Shown here: positions 55,444 through 63,867 of the stretch, piece by piece
Numbering within the stretch: the stretch's first letter is position 1
Layout of the letters: every line of letters starts with the position of its first letter
NCBI RefSeq assembly: GCF_026410195.1
Contig: NZ_JAPMLM010000072.1
Coordinates: 170,544 to 234,543 of the forward strand
From: Xanthomarina sp. F2636L
Lineage (GTDB): Bacteria > Bacteroidota > Bacteroidia > Flavobacteriales > Flavobacteriaceae
Direction: 5' to 3'
DNA: 64,000 bases
Program-made: the position numbers and the translations under genes
Notes under the pieces: generated by a model
The model's input: only the letters and a program-made list of their open reading frames with translations
Told to the model about the DNA's origin: nothing
Databases searched by the model: none

Positions 55444-55530
55444 TATTCAATATTTAGAGAGGTTGTCTGAGGGATTCTTATAAAAAACTTTCTATTCTCA
55501 TAGAAAAACCATAGGATGGCATAAAGAAGC

Positions 55531-55585
55531 CATAGATAAGGTATGGGAAAGGTATGGGAAAGGTATGGGAAAGGTATTGATAAAC
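55531..55585. repeat. Tandem 11-bp array, TATGGGAAAGG type
   Basis: CATAGATAAGG, three copies of TATGGGAAAGG and TATTGATAAAC in perfect 11-bp register, with degenerate units upstream from about 55510. It is the reverse complement of the array at 4667-4721. Lies between two convergent genes. Confidence 0.9.
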
Positions 55586-55663
55586 TAGGAAAAAGCATCA
55601 ATTAGGGATAAATAGTTTTTAGTTTACTAAATTTTAATTCCTAATACCTATTTACCAAGTATG

Positions 55664-56545
55664 TTACTGATTATACCCAAAACGCTTTAACTGTCTTTGG
55701 TCGTTTCTCCAGTTTTTATTCACTTTTACATAAAGTTCCAAATGGACTTGCTTACCAAAAAATTTCTCTAAATCCTTTCTAGCTTCTACTCCAACACGTT
55801 TTAAAGCGGACCCTTTATGACCAATAATGATGCCTTTTTGGGTTTCTCTTTCCACCATAATTACAGAACGCATTCTAATAATTTCATCTTCTTCAAAAAA
55901 TTCTTCTGTATCTATTTCAACAGCATAAGGAATCTCCTTTTTATAATGCATTAAAATTTTTTCTCTTATAGTTTCGTTTACAAAAAAACGTTCTGGCTTA
56001 TCTGTTAATTGATCTTTTGGATAGAAAGGTGGCGATTCGGGAAGCAATTCTATGATACGATTAAAAACCTCTTTTACCTGAAATCCTTCCAAAGCCGAAA
56101 TAGCAAATATTTCTGCATTTGGCACTTTTACAGCCCAACTTTGCACTTGTTCTTCAAGCTGTTCTTGATCGGATTTATCGATTTTATTTAGCAGCAATAA
56201 AACAGGGATTTTTGAACTGGTAATCTTATTAAAAAAGGTTTCATCTTTTAATTCTTTTTCACCAATTTCAACCATATAGATTAGCACATCAGCATCTTCA
56301 AAAGCCGATTTTACAAAACCCATCATGGATTCTTGTAGCTCGTAGGCTGGCTTTATAATTCCTGGTGTATCAGACAAAATCATTTGAAAATCTTCCCCAT
56401 TAACAATACCTAGAATTCTATGGCGTGTTGTTTGTGCTTTCGAAGTAATAATAGATAACTTCTCACCCACAAACGCATTCATTAATGTCGATTTTCCAAC
56501 GTTTGGATTTCCTATAATATTTACAAAACCTGCTTTATGCATCAT
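55664..56545 (-). CDS. era: GTPase Era
   Basis: 293 residues. G domain with GNPNVGKST, DTPG and NKID, then a KH domain with IIGHKGSALKRVGVEARKDLEKFF that binds the 3' end of 16S rRNA during 30S assembly. The start may be the second Met. Confidence 0.97.
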   Translation of the reverse strand: MMHKAGFVNIIGNPNVGKSTLMNAFVGEKLSIITSKAQTTRHRILGIVNGEDFQMILSDTPGIIKPAYELQESMMGFVKSAFEDADVLIYMVEIGEKELKDETFFNKITSSKIPVLLLLNKIDKSDQEQLEEQVQSWAVKVPNAEIFAISALEGFQVKEVFNRIIELLPESPPFYPKDQLTDKPERFFVNETIREKILMHYKKEIPYAVEIDTEEFFEEDEIIRMRSVIMVERETQKGIIIGHKGSALKRVGVEARKDLEKFFGKQVHLELYVKVNKNWRNDQRQLKRFGYNQ

Positions 56546-56560
56546 AATATTTTAATACGG

Positions 56561-56568
56561 CAAAGATA
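56561..56568 (-). promoter_or_regulatory. -7 box of era
   Basis: CAAAGATA reads TATCTTTG on the - strand, about 16 bp before the start. Confidence 0.5.
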
Positions 56569-56752
56569 GTTTTAATAATTTTAAACCTAACATTCTCTAA
56601 ATAAGATATGATAAAATGTTTTTTTAAGCATTATTATTACAAGCATAAGTGATTTTAAGATTGGTAACTTTTCAACTTATTAAACATTTTGTAGTTATTT
56701 TTTTAATACTTTAGTGCTATAATTTAAATCTGTTTTAAAGCATCTTTTTTAA

Positions 56753-57439
56753 GTGATAAACAAATCATTTTTTATAGTTTTATTAATAGCATGTATTTTT
56801 ATCATGCCTACGTATAGTTTAGCTCAAGATGTTAAAATTGACTCAACAGATTTTAGCGATATGACTCCCTTTAGAAAAGGCAGATGGCTTACAGGACTTA
56901 CAGGATCTATAGGCTCAGGATCTTTTGAAAACACAAAAACCGATAACAAATCTATTAGTAATTGGTACAGAATAGAAATTGGTACAGGAAAATTTTTAAT
57001 AGACCGTTTAAATATAGGTTTATCTGCAAATATGGAACGAAGTAATATAGAAAATGAAAATTCTGAAAATACTTCTGAAACCTTTTTTGTTGGACCAAAA
57101 GGAACTTATTTTTTATCCCCAAGTCATGTGGGGTCTGTTTTTTTTAGTTTATCGCCTGGATATGCTCTCTACAGAGATACTGTGGGAGACTTAGTAGATG
57201 GTGTATATATTGAAAACATTAACGGTGGTGGTGGTTTTGGGTTTCTTTCAACCTTTGGTTTTGCTTATGTCATTCAAGATCGCGTAACTTTTGAACTTGG
57301 TTTAAACTACAATGTATATTGGTTAGATTTAAAACAGGAAACAAATATTAACGATAGCACAAAAAACGTGACTTACGAACTGAGTAATTTATCCTTTTCA
57401 TTCGGATTTAAAATACTGTTAGACTCGAAACCTCTTTAA
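56753..57439 (+). CDS. Outer-membrane beta-barrel protein, small
   Basis: 228 residues, read from a GTG start (MINKSFFIVLL). Signal peptide ending SLAQ. The body alternates amphipathic strands with GFGFLSTFGFAYVIQDRVTFELGLNYN and ends with an outer-membrane-type strand (NLSFSFGFKI). Probably an 8-10-strand barrel. The stop overlaps the next start (TAATG), so it is coupled to the Omp85-like gene. Confidence 0.82.
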   Translation: MINKSFFIVLLIACIFIMPTYSLAQDVKIDSTDFSDMTPFRKGRWLTGLTGSIGSGSFENTKTDNKSISNWYRIEIGTGKFLIDRLNIGLSANMERSNIENENSENTSETFFVGPKGTYFLSPSHVGSVFFSLSPGYALYRDTVGDLVDGVYIENINGGGGFGFLSTFGFAYVIQDRVTFELGLNYNVYWLDLKQETNINDSTKNVTYELSNLSFSFGFKILLDSKPL

Positions 57440-58551
57440 TGAAAAAACTACTTTTCTTCATATTGATTTGTTTTTTATTTAGCCCTTCTGGTTTCGGTCA
57501 GAATAAGGACGTTGTTATTAAGTCCGATACAATCAATAAAAACAAGAAATTACAATTTGTAGCTATTCCCATTGTGTTTTATACGCCTGAAACCAGTTTT
57601 GGTTTTGGTGCTGGAGCTCAAGTTTTTTTATTGAAACAGAAAAATATTTATAATGATCGGGTATCCAATATTTTTGTAGATTTTATAATGACATCGAATA
57701 AACAGTTTATAATTGATGTAATTCCACAAATATATTTTGGTAAAGGCGATTATTTTCTAGATATGAATTTTAAGTGGAAAATATTTCCTAATAATTTCTG
57801 GGGAATTGGGAATACCACTCCAAACAGTAATGAGGAGTCTTACGACATGACTTCACAGATATTAAAGGTTAGTTTTTTAAAAAGATTACCTCCAGCCCTA
57901 AATTTTGGCTTTGAATATATTTATGAAAATCATGATGTTACAAAGGTTGAAGAAGGAGGTCTTTTTACAACTGGAGATATTACTGGTAGTGATGGCGCTG
58001 TAATTAGTGGCTTTGGGGTTATCTTTAATTTAGACTCTCGAGATAATGTAGGCTCGCCACTTTCAGGGCATTTACTTAAAATGAACGCACAATTTTCTAG
58101 TGAACTTTTTGGTGCAACTGAAAACTATAATAAGTTTATTACCGATTTACGTACTTATCAAAAACTAGGAGAAAAGAGTATTATTGCTCTACAATTATAC
58201 TACGAAGGCAATTTTGGCAATCCGCCTTTTCAAGGTTTAGCCTGGTATGGAGGAGGAAATCGAGCTCGTGGATATTATCAAGGTCGTTTTATAGATAAAA
58301 GCTTATATCTTTTTCAAGCAGAATACAGATACCGTTTTAATCCTAGATGGGCCTTAGCTGGCTTTGGATTATTTGGAAAAGTAGCACACGACCAAAAGCA
58401 ACTTTTTAGTTTAAACGATTTAAAACCAAGTGCTGGAGGTGGACTTAGGTTTAAACTTTTAAAAACACAAGATACCTGGGTTCGTTTAGATGCCGGAATT
58501 GGTGTGGATGGCAGTAGCGGTATTTACTTTGGAATAAATGAGGCATTTTAA
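57439..58551 (+). CDS. Omp85/BamA-like surface antigen protein
   Basis: 370 residues with a signal peptide to GFGQ. No POTRA domains fit in this length. The C-terminal barrel has the family strand GGGNRARGYYQGRFIDK (the VRGF-like motif) and LFQAEYRYRFNPRWALAGFGLFG. It is the POTRA-less bacterial surface antigen group, with unknown substrate. Translationally coupled to the small barrel gene. Confidence 0.85.
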   Translation: MKKLLFFILICFLFSPSGFGQNKDVVIKSDTINKNKKLQFVAIPIVFYTPETSFGFGAGAQVFLLKQKNIYNDRVSNIFVDFIMTSNKQFIIDVIPQIYFGKGDYFLDMNFKWKIFPNNFWGIGNTTPNSNEESYDMTSQILKVSFLKRLPPALNFGFEYIYENHDVTKVEEGGLFTTGDITGSDGAVISGFGVIFNLDSRDNVGSPLSGHLLKMNAQFSSELFGATENYNKFITDLRTYQKLGEKSIIALQLYYEGNFGNPPFQGLAWYGGGNRARGYYQGRFIDKSLYLFQAEYRYRFNPRWALAGFGLFGKVAHDQKQLFSLNDLKPSAGGGLRFKLLKTQDTWVRLDAGIGVDGSSGIYFGINEAF

Positions 58552-58852
58552 TACCAGTATATAAAACTACTTCTGGTGATTTAAACTTTAATAATTTTAG
58601 CACACTTTTTAACTTATAAATATCTCTTACTCTTATATCTGTATGGCACTCTACTGGTTTTATCTTTATAGATTATATTAATTATACGAGCTAAGTAAAA
58701 TCAATAAGTCAGAAAAACTCAATTAGAGGCTCCTTCGAACATATATTTATAAACCCTAAAGCAAGTGTTTTATATAGCCTTTTAATTTATTAAATTAGTA
58801 ACTTCAATCAACTGAAAGTAATTGAGAACATCTATTTTCACAAAAAACATAT
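58552..58852. other. 301-bp spacer, nothing recognised
   Basis: A/T-rich, with no frame, strong hairpin or repeat that I can support. Confidence 0.6.
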
Positions 58853-59419
58853 ATGATTAAAACCAGAATTGGAACCAAGAATGACATAAATGGCATTCTT
58901 TCTCTACAAGAAAAATACCTATATAAAAACCTAAATAACTTAGAACGAAAAGAAGGTTTTGTAACAACTCCTTTTACCATCAATCAAATTGAAGAAATAA
59001 TTAAAGTGAATGGAGTTTTTGTTGCTATAAATAAGGAAAATGAACTTGTTGCATATGCTTTTGCCGGAAGCTGGAGCTACTTTGAACAATGGGAAATTTT
59101 CAACTTTATGGTATCTCGATTTCCTAAATTATCTTTTCATGGAAATATAATTACCACAGAGAACAGTTTTCAATATGGTCCCGTGTGCATCGATAAAAAA
59201 TATAGAGGAAAGGGATTATTAAATTTAATTTTTGAAGAAATGAGAATGGAGTTTCTAAAAAAATATCCCATCTCTATTACTTTTATAAATAAGGTAAATG
59301 TTATTTCTGAGAAAGCTCATACTAAAAAATTGGGTTGGGAAATAATAGACGAATTTGAGTTTAATAACAACGCTTATATTGGATTAGCCTTTAATATGAA
59401 ACATTCTGTGTTGAATTAG
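58853..59419 (+). CDS. GNAT acetyltransferase
   Basis: 188 residues, single GNAT fold, acetyl-CoA motif A in QYGPVCIDKKYRGKGLLNLIFEEM (about 100-125). The substrate is unknown. Stands alone before the octapeptide-repeat gene. Confidence 0.85.
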   Translation: MIKTRIGTKNDINGILSLQEKYLYKNLNNLERKEGFVTTPFTINQIEEIIKVNGVFVAINKENELVAYAFAGSWSYFEQWEIFNFMVSRFPKLSFHGNIITTENSFQYGPVCIDKKYRGKGLLNLIFEEMRMEFLKKYPISITFINKVNVISEKAHTKKLGWEIIDEFEFNNNAYIGLAFNMKHSVLN

Positions 59420-59451
59420 ATTTATAATTATTGTATTTTTAATCGACACAC

Positions 59452-60021
59452 ATGATTAATATGAAAACCAAGTATATAACATTTGTTTTATTACTAGCAA
59501 TTATGCCATTATTTGCTCAGATGTTACCTTCTAGTCAGAATCCCAAATATACTTCAAGGATTAATCCTAAGTTTAATTCTAATATAAATCCAAAATACAA
59601 CTCTAAAATAAATCCTAAGTACACTTCTAGCTTAAACCCTAAATATAATTCAAGTTTAAATCCCAATTATTCGTCAAATATTAATCCTAACTACACATCA
59701 CATCTAAATCCAAAATACAACTCTAAAATCAATCCAAAATATAGGGCTAATTTAGATCCAAGATATGCTACATGGGAAGGAAAATACTTATTTAATGAGA
59801 TGGCAGAACCATTTGGAATTCTTATTTATGCCAACTCGAATATCTATCTATTTTATGATATGGATGGCGAATGGATAGGGTATTTTGTTCGCGCAAAAAC
59901 CAATTACAATTTATTTACGCTTGATGGAGACTGGACGGGAAAATATTTATGCTCAGACTCCGAAAGTGGTTATAACCTCTTTGAGGAAGGTGGTGAATGG
60001 ACTGAAAGTTATGTTAAGTAA
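59452..60021 (+). CDS. Secreted protein with NPKYNSxI octapeptide repeats
   Basis: 189 residues (or 186 from the internal ATG at 59461). Signal peptide ending LFAQ. Residues about 27-108 are ten octapeptides of the type NPKYNSKI or NPKYTSSL, in 24-bp steps, ending DPRYATW. A C-terminal part then has three DGEW/EGGEW hairpins (about 110-185). The repeat looks like a regular solenoid or extended rod; no function is known. Confidence 0.85.
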   Translation: MINMKTKYITFVLLLAIMPLFAQMLPSSQNPKYTSRINPKFNSNINPKYNSKINPKYTSSLNPKYNSSLNPNYSSNINPNYTSHLNPKYNSKINPKYRANLDPRYATWEGKYLFNEMAEPFGILIYANSNIYLFYDMDGEWIGYFVRAKTNYNLFTLDGDWTGKYLCSDSESGYNLFEEGGEWTESYVK

Positions 60022-60056
60022 ATTACATACTATTTTATAAATTCTTTTAAAAGCGC

Positions 60057-61172
60057 ATGAAAAGAACATTGGTTAAATTTAGAAATAGTGGATTTCGAAA
60101 TTTTATACGGAAGCATGAAAAATATGCACCTATTATTTTTTTTATAGGTGGTTTTATTTTCGATTCCTTAACTCTAGGTCGTATTGATCGGGTCTATGAT
60201 TTAACCATCTTGTGTTTACATATGAGTTCTTTAACCATAGCATTATATCTCTTTAATTTAATGGATGATGGTAAATGGAAAAACACCATACTAGAGCGTT
60301 ATAAAGAATATTTGCCCTTAGCCATTCAGTTTTTCTTTGGCGGTCTTTCCAGTGCTTATGTTATTTATTTTTCCAGAAGCGTTTCCCTTTCCAAAACCAT
60401 AACCTTTTTCATTATTCTTCTGGCATTACTTTTTGCTAACGAAATGCTAAAAAAACGAATCTCTAATAAATATTTACAATTTGGAGTTTATTTTTTTGTC
60501 AGTTTTACCTTTTTCACCTTTATGATTCCTGTATTCATTAAAGAAATGAATACAACTATTTTTATTTTTTCTGGTTTAGTTAGTTTAATTATTACCCTCC
60601 TATTAATAACAATCATTTACATCAAAAGTCCTAGCACACGATTAGAAATTCACATTACAAAAATGCTTGGAATTATTTTAATCATGTATGCTAGCATTAA
60701 CATATTTTATTTCTTCAATCTTATTCCGCCAGTGCCACTAGCTTTAGATGTGGGGATTGTGGCTCATAATATTCAAAAAGAAGACAATAGATATGCTGTG
60801 ACTTATGAACGAGATGATTGGTATGTGTTTTGGCGAGACCACCGAATAAAATTCATCCATCAACCCAATGAGAACGTTTATATTTTCACCTCTATATTTG
60901 CGCCAACCGAAATTAAAAAATCCATAAAACATCGTTGGAAATGGTATAATGAAAACTCGGGAGAATGGGATATAATTGAAGACATTGGCTATGAAATTAC
61001 TGGTGGTAGAAATGCCGGATTCCGTGGTTATACATTTAAAAACAACATCAAATCAGGCTTATGGAAAGTGGATGTTATTACCGAAGAAGAATTAGTTATT
61101 GGAGTTGTTGACTTTGAGATAATAATAAGTTCTGAGATGCAACCTAAACGCATGGTTGAAAGAAAATTTTAA
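60057..61172 (+). CDS. DUF2914 membrane protein
   Basis: 371 residues. About six or seven membrane helices (about 25-230), then a soluble beta-rich DUF2914 domain (about 250-355) with HRWKWYNENSGEWDIIEDIGYEITGGRNAGFRGYTFK (family consensus). DUF2914 domains occur in envelope proteins of unknown role. Co-directional with the repeat protein. Confidence 0.85.
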   Translation: MKRTLVKFRNSGFRNFIRKHEKYAPIIFFIGGFIFDSLTLGRIDRVYDLTILCLHMSSLTIALYLFNLMDDGKWKNTILERYKEYLPLAIQFFFGGLSSAYVIYFSRSVSLSKTITFFIILLALLFANEMLKKRISNKYLQFGVYFFVSFTFFTFMIPVFIKEMNTTIFIFSGLVSLIITLLLITIIYIKSPSTRLEIHITKMLGIILIMYASINIFYFFNLIPPVPLALDVGIVAHNIQKEDNRYAVTYERDDWYVFWRDHRIKFIHQPNENVYIFTSIFAPTEIKKSIKHRWKWYNENSGEWDIIEDIGYEITGGRNAGFRGYTFKNNIKSGLWKVDVITEEELVIGVVDFEIIISSEMQPKRMVERKF

Positions 61173-61274
61173 AGCTTTTAGAAATTACGTGACTAAACCA
61201 ATCTTCTGAACGGTATTTATGATATAGAAAAACTTCATTCTATATAAGAATATAAAAACTCGGCATAAAAGTTT

Positions 61275-61304
61275 TTTTTAATTAAGGAATTTTATCTAAC
61301 TTTA
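61275..61304 (+). promoter_or_regulatory. Likely promoter of the recombinase gene
   Basis: TTTT at 61275-61278 and TAACTTTA at 61297-61304 (one base off TAnnTTTG) with 18 bp between. The leader to the ATG at 61321 is short. Confidence 0.4.
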
Positions 61305-61320
61305 ATAAAATCAGCATTTT

Positions 61321-62529
61321 ATGAAACCAATTATTACACTAAAGCCTCTTTATTACAAAGACAAAAGCCAGATAGCCATTGGATTTTCATTTAATGAAAA
61401 GACAAAATCTTATATAAAAAAATTCCAAGGCGTTAATTGGAGCAAAACCCATAGTACATATTACGTAGCGCACAATCAAAACACCTTACATGAGTTATTT
61501 ACATATTTAAGAAAAGGCGAGTTCTATATAGATTATAAATCTTTAAAATATGTTAGAAAAGAGCATATTACAACCATTTCCAAGGTAAAATCTCCAGATA
61601 AGCTAACCTTATTTCAAGCATTATCTAAAGAACAGAAAACCATATTAAAAGAGTATGTAGCATATTTACGTGGAAAGCGATTAAGCGAAAGCACGGTATC
61701 TTCTTATGGATTTTTTATTCTTCGTTTTTTAAATCATCATAAAACCATAGACAAATCACATTGGAACACTCGAAGCATCGAAACTTTTATAGAACAAGTA
61801 ATTAGCAAAGAGTATTATAGTATTAGTAGTCATAGGCAATGTGTAAGTGCGTTTAAGCATTTTACAGTTTTGTGCAATTTAGAAAATTTTGATGCCAGTA
61901 ATTTTGAACGACCTAAGAAAAGTAATTATTTACCTATTGTTTTATCTAAGGAAGCAATTATAGATTTAATGCAGGTAACTAAAAATTTAAAGCACAGAAC
62001 CATCATAGGATTACTTTATTCTGGAGGTTTGCGAATTGGTGAATTATTAAATTTAAAGCTAAACGATTTGGATTTAGATAGAAGTCAAATACATATTAAA
62101 CAAGCTAAAGGTCGTAAAGATCGTGTTGTTGGAATGAGTGAAGCTATAAAACCCTTACTGTATAATTATGTACACACTTACAGACCAGAAAAGTTTTTAA
62201 TTGAAGGTCGAGATGGAGATAAGTATTCAGCTAGTAGTATTCGGTTTTTCTTAAAACAAGCTTGCAAATTAGCTGGAATAACGAAGCCTGTAACACCTCA
62301 TACTTTAAGGCATAGTTATGCAACGCATATGCTAGAAAATGGGATTGATTTACGGTATATTCAAGCTTTATTAGGGCATGTAAAACCAGAAACTACCATG
62401 ATTTACACCCATGTAGCCAAAAAGGATATTTTAAAAATTAGAAACCCATTGGATGTCATGATTGAGGAGATGCAACTAAAAGACAAAGACAACAAAAAAG
62501 TTTTGATATCCCGAAATTTTAAAGACTAA
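61321..62529 (+). CDS. Tyrosine recombinase, integron-integrase-like
   Basis: 402 residues. Core-binding SAM-like domain about 108-195 and catalytic domain about 205-380. The active residues are visible: Arg in YSGGLRIGEL, Lys in KGRKDRV, HTLRH (His and Arg), His in LLGH and the Tyr nucleophile in TTMIYTHV. The segment AGITKPVTPHTLRHSYATHMLENGIDLR resembles IntI closely, yet the ~20-residue IntI-specific insertion after motif KDRV is absent. A ~100-residue N-terminal extension of the type seen in Bacteroidota integrases is present. It points into the cassette array and ends 28 bp before the attI-like site. It is probably the array's integrase. Confidence 0.9.
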   Translation: MKPIITLKPLYYKDKSQIAIGFSFNEKTKSYIKKFQGVNWSKTHSTYYVAHNQNTLHELFTYLRKGEFYIDYKSLKYVRKEHITTISKVKSPDKLTLFQALSKEQKTILKEYVAYLRGKRLSESTVSSYGFFILRFLNHHKTIDKSHWNTRSIETFIEQVISKEYYSISSHRQCVSAFKHFTVLCNLENFDASNFERPKKSNYLPIVLSKEAIIDLMQVTKNLKHRTIIGLLYSGGLRIGELLNLKLNDLDLDRSQIHIKQAKGRKDRVVGMSEAIKPLLYNYVHTYRPEKFLIEGRDGDKYSASSIRFFLKQACKLAGITKPVTPHTLRHSYATHMLENGIDLRYIQALLGHVKPETTMIYTHVAKKDILKIRNPLDVMIEEMQLKDKDNKKVLISRNFKD

Positions 62530-62534
62530 ACAGC

Positions 62535-62542
62535 TATATTTG
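62535..62542 (+). promoter_or_regulatory. -7 box in front of the attI-like site (Pc-like)
   Basis: TATATTTG fits TAnnTTTG; the predicted start is close to 62549, just before the recombination point at 62557. No good -33 is seen. Confidence 0.4.
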
Positions 62543-62549
62543 ATTTTAT

Positions 62550-62566
62550 ATAACACGTTGTGCACT
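62550..62566 (+). other. attI-like recombination site
   Basis: AACACGTTGT (62552-62561) is identical to the last ten bases of the second attC-like site (63991-64000), and TATAACAC precedes it. The proposed exchange point is after G62557, where the first cassette begins TTGTGCACT. Confidence 0.7.
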
Positions 62567-62602
62567 ATTTGAGAAAACCGTTACATCGAATTGAAAACAG
62601 TG

Positions 62603-63022
62603 ATGAAATTAACAAATGAACAGTTTACAGAAGTTGCTTTTATTTTCGAAAAAGAAAACGGAAATTCTCATTCGGATTTTGAAAAAAGTGTAATTGCGGA
62701 ATCAAAACTGACCGAATACAAACCGTCTGAATTAGAACAGATAATTGTCAACGGACTGAACTCTGGAATATATAAAACCGAGGAAGAGCGAGTTAGCGGA
62801 TATTGGAGTTTATCAAAAATCGGAAATCGGAATTTGATAACGGAATATAAAAAGTGGTTGCGAACGGAATTGGAAAACGAAAATGGAATTGCAGTTTTTC
62901 AAATATTAATCGGACTTGACCGACTTGATGAACCTGTGTTTAATGAAAAACGGACTGGACAAGCTGTAAACGAAACGGAATTGAATTTACGTGATGCAAA
63001 AAAGTATCTAAATGAAAAATAA
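62603..63022 (+). CDS. Cassette 1 gene, hypothetical protein
   Basis: 139 residues from ATG 62603; a TTG (62591) or GTG (62600) start is also possible. Helical, with SGYWSLSKIGNRNLITEYKKWLRTELE and FQILIGLDRLDEPVFNE. No signal peptide and no domain recognised; the C-terminal half resembles a short helical repeat. It begins about 45 bp after the cassette boundary and stops 7 bp before the R''-like box, the tight packing typical of integron cassettes. Its base use (many CGG, GAACGG, CGGAATTG) differs from that of the host genes. Confidence 0.75.
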   Translation: MKLTNEQFTEVAFIFEKENGNSHSDFEKSVIAESKLTEYKPSELEQIIVNGLNSGIYKTEEERVSGYWSLSKIGNRNLITEYKKWLRTELENENGIAVFQILIGLDRLDEPVFNEKRTGQAVNETELNLRDAKKYLNEK

Positions 63023-63026
63023 AAAC

Positions 63027-63164
63027 AGTGCACAACAATGTATAACCGCAATTACGGCGGATTCGACTACGTCCGAATCCACTCGGAATTGCTAACGTCT
63101 GTGCTAAACCCAAAAATAACGCATATAAACCCGTAACTGACGGTTATACGAGACCGTTGTAAGC
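63027..63164 (+). other. attC-like site 1, end of cassette 1
   Basis: Opens AGTGCACAAC, closes GTTGTAAGC. The outer stem is ACAAC-3-GTATAACCG (63032-63048) against CGGTTATAC-6-GTTGT (63141-63160); a second stem pairs CCG..TTACGG with CCGTAA..CGG. The 5' arm spacer is 3 nt shorter. The exchange point is proposed after G63156. Confidence 0.8.
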
Positions 63165-63179
63165 AATTAAAGGAAACCC

Positions 63180-63866
63180 GTGAAAAACAGAATATTCTCA
63201 TTAATTATTATTGTTTTTATTTCCAATTCTTGTGGAATATTTAAAACGCATCACAAGGATAAACTTATTGATTTTGAAAACAATCAGGTACCGAAAAACA
63301 CTTTAAAACTGAATGGTTACTATTTTGCGGAATTGGAACGTGAAGCCAATAATTCTGACAATACCCAAGAAACAAAAATAAAATATCTATCTGCTTTTTT
63401 TATTTACGAAGACGGCTTTATAGTTAATATTCGTGGAATTGACGGACTTACGAATTATTACTGTGCGGAAAATGAAACTTATGAGAATACCTATGAACGA
63501 GCGCATAAAGTAATTGAATTAATGCTTGAGTCTCAAAACTCTGAAGACAAAAGAACCAAGCGAATTTGCGGATTTGAACCAAACGATATTGGTAATAAAG
63601 GTTTAGCTAAAGTTAATAATGATAGTATTAGAATACAGTTTTACAGCATTGAAATGCAAAAACCTGGAAAAGATTCTTTTAATTCTGCTTATTTATACGA
63701 AATCAATGGAGTGATTAAATCCGACTCAAGCTTTGTGATAAATAGTGAGACAGAATTTAGAACTAATAAAAGAACAACTGAAAATACTTTGTTCCGATTT
63801 AGACAAACTAAACAGAAACCGAATATTGAAAATTACTTTAAAAAGAATAATAACCGATTTAAATAA
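63180..63866 (+). CDS. Cassette 2 gene, lipoprotein of unknown function
   Basis: 228 residues read from a GTG start 23 bp after the cassette boundary. Lipobox SNSC (near residue 18) and a beta-rich body (NTLKLNGYYFAELE, YLSAFFIYEDGFIVNIRGIDG), cysteines at two later positions, and a basic tail. It stops 2 bp before the R''-like box. No family recognised; lipoproteins of this kind are frequent cassette cargo. Confidence 0.75.
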   Translation: MKNRIFSLIIIVFISNSCGIFKTHHKDKLIDFENNQVPKNTLKLNGYYFAELEREANNSDNTQETKIKYLSAFFIYEDGFIVNIRGIDGLTNYYCAENETYENTYERAHKVIELMLESQNSEDKRTKRICGFEPNDIGNKGLAKVNNDSIRIQFYSIEMQKPGKDSFNSAYLYEINGVIKSDSSFVINSETEFRTNKRTTENTLFRFRQTKQKPNIENYFKKNNNRFK

Positions 63867-63867
63867 C

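Noticed and set aside
59540..59770. Short regular repeats that could look like a CRISPR array
   Set aside because: The 24-bp period is that of octapeptide codons in an intact reading frame, with no unique spacers of constant length.
62557..63036. Inverted GTTGTGCACT/AGTGCACAAC ends as transposon terminal repeats
   Set aside because: No transposase, no target-site duplication, and the following unit has its own different complementary pair plus a long palindrome, which fits cassettes better.
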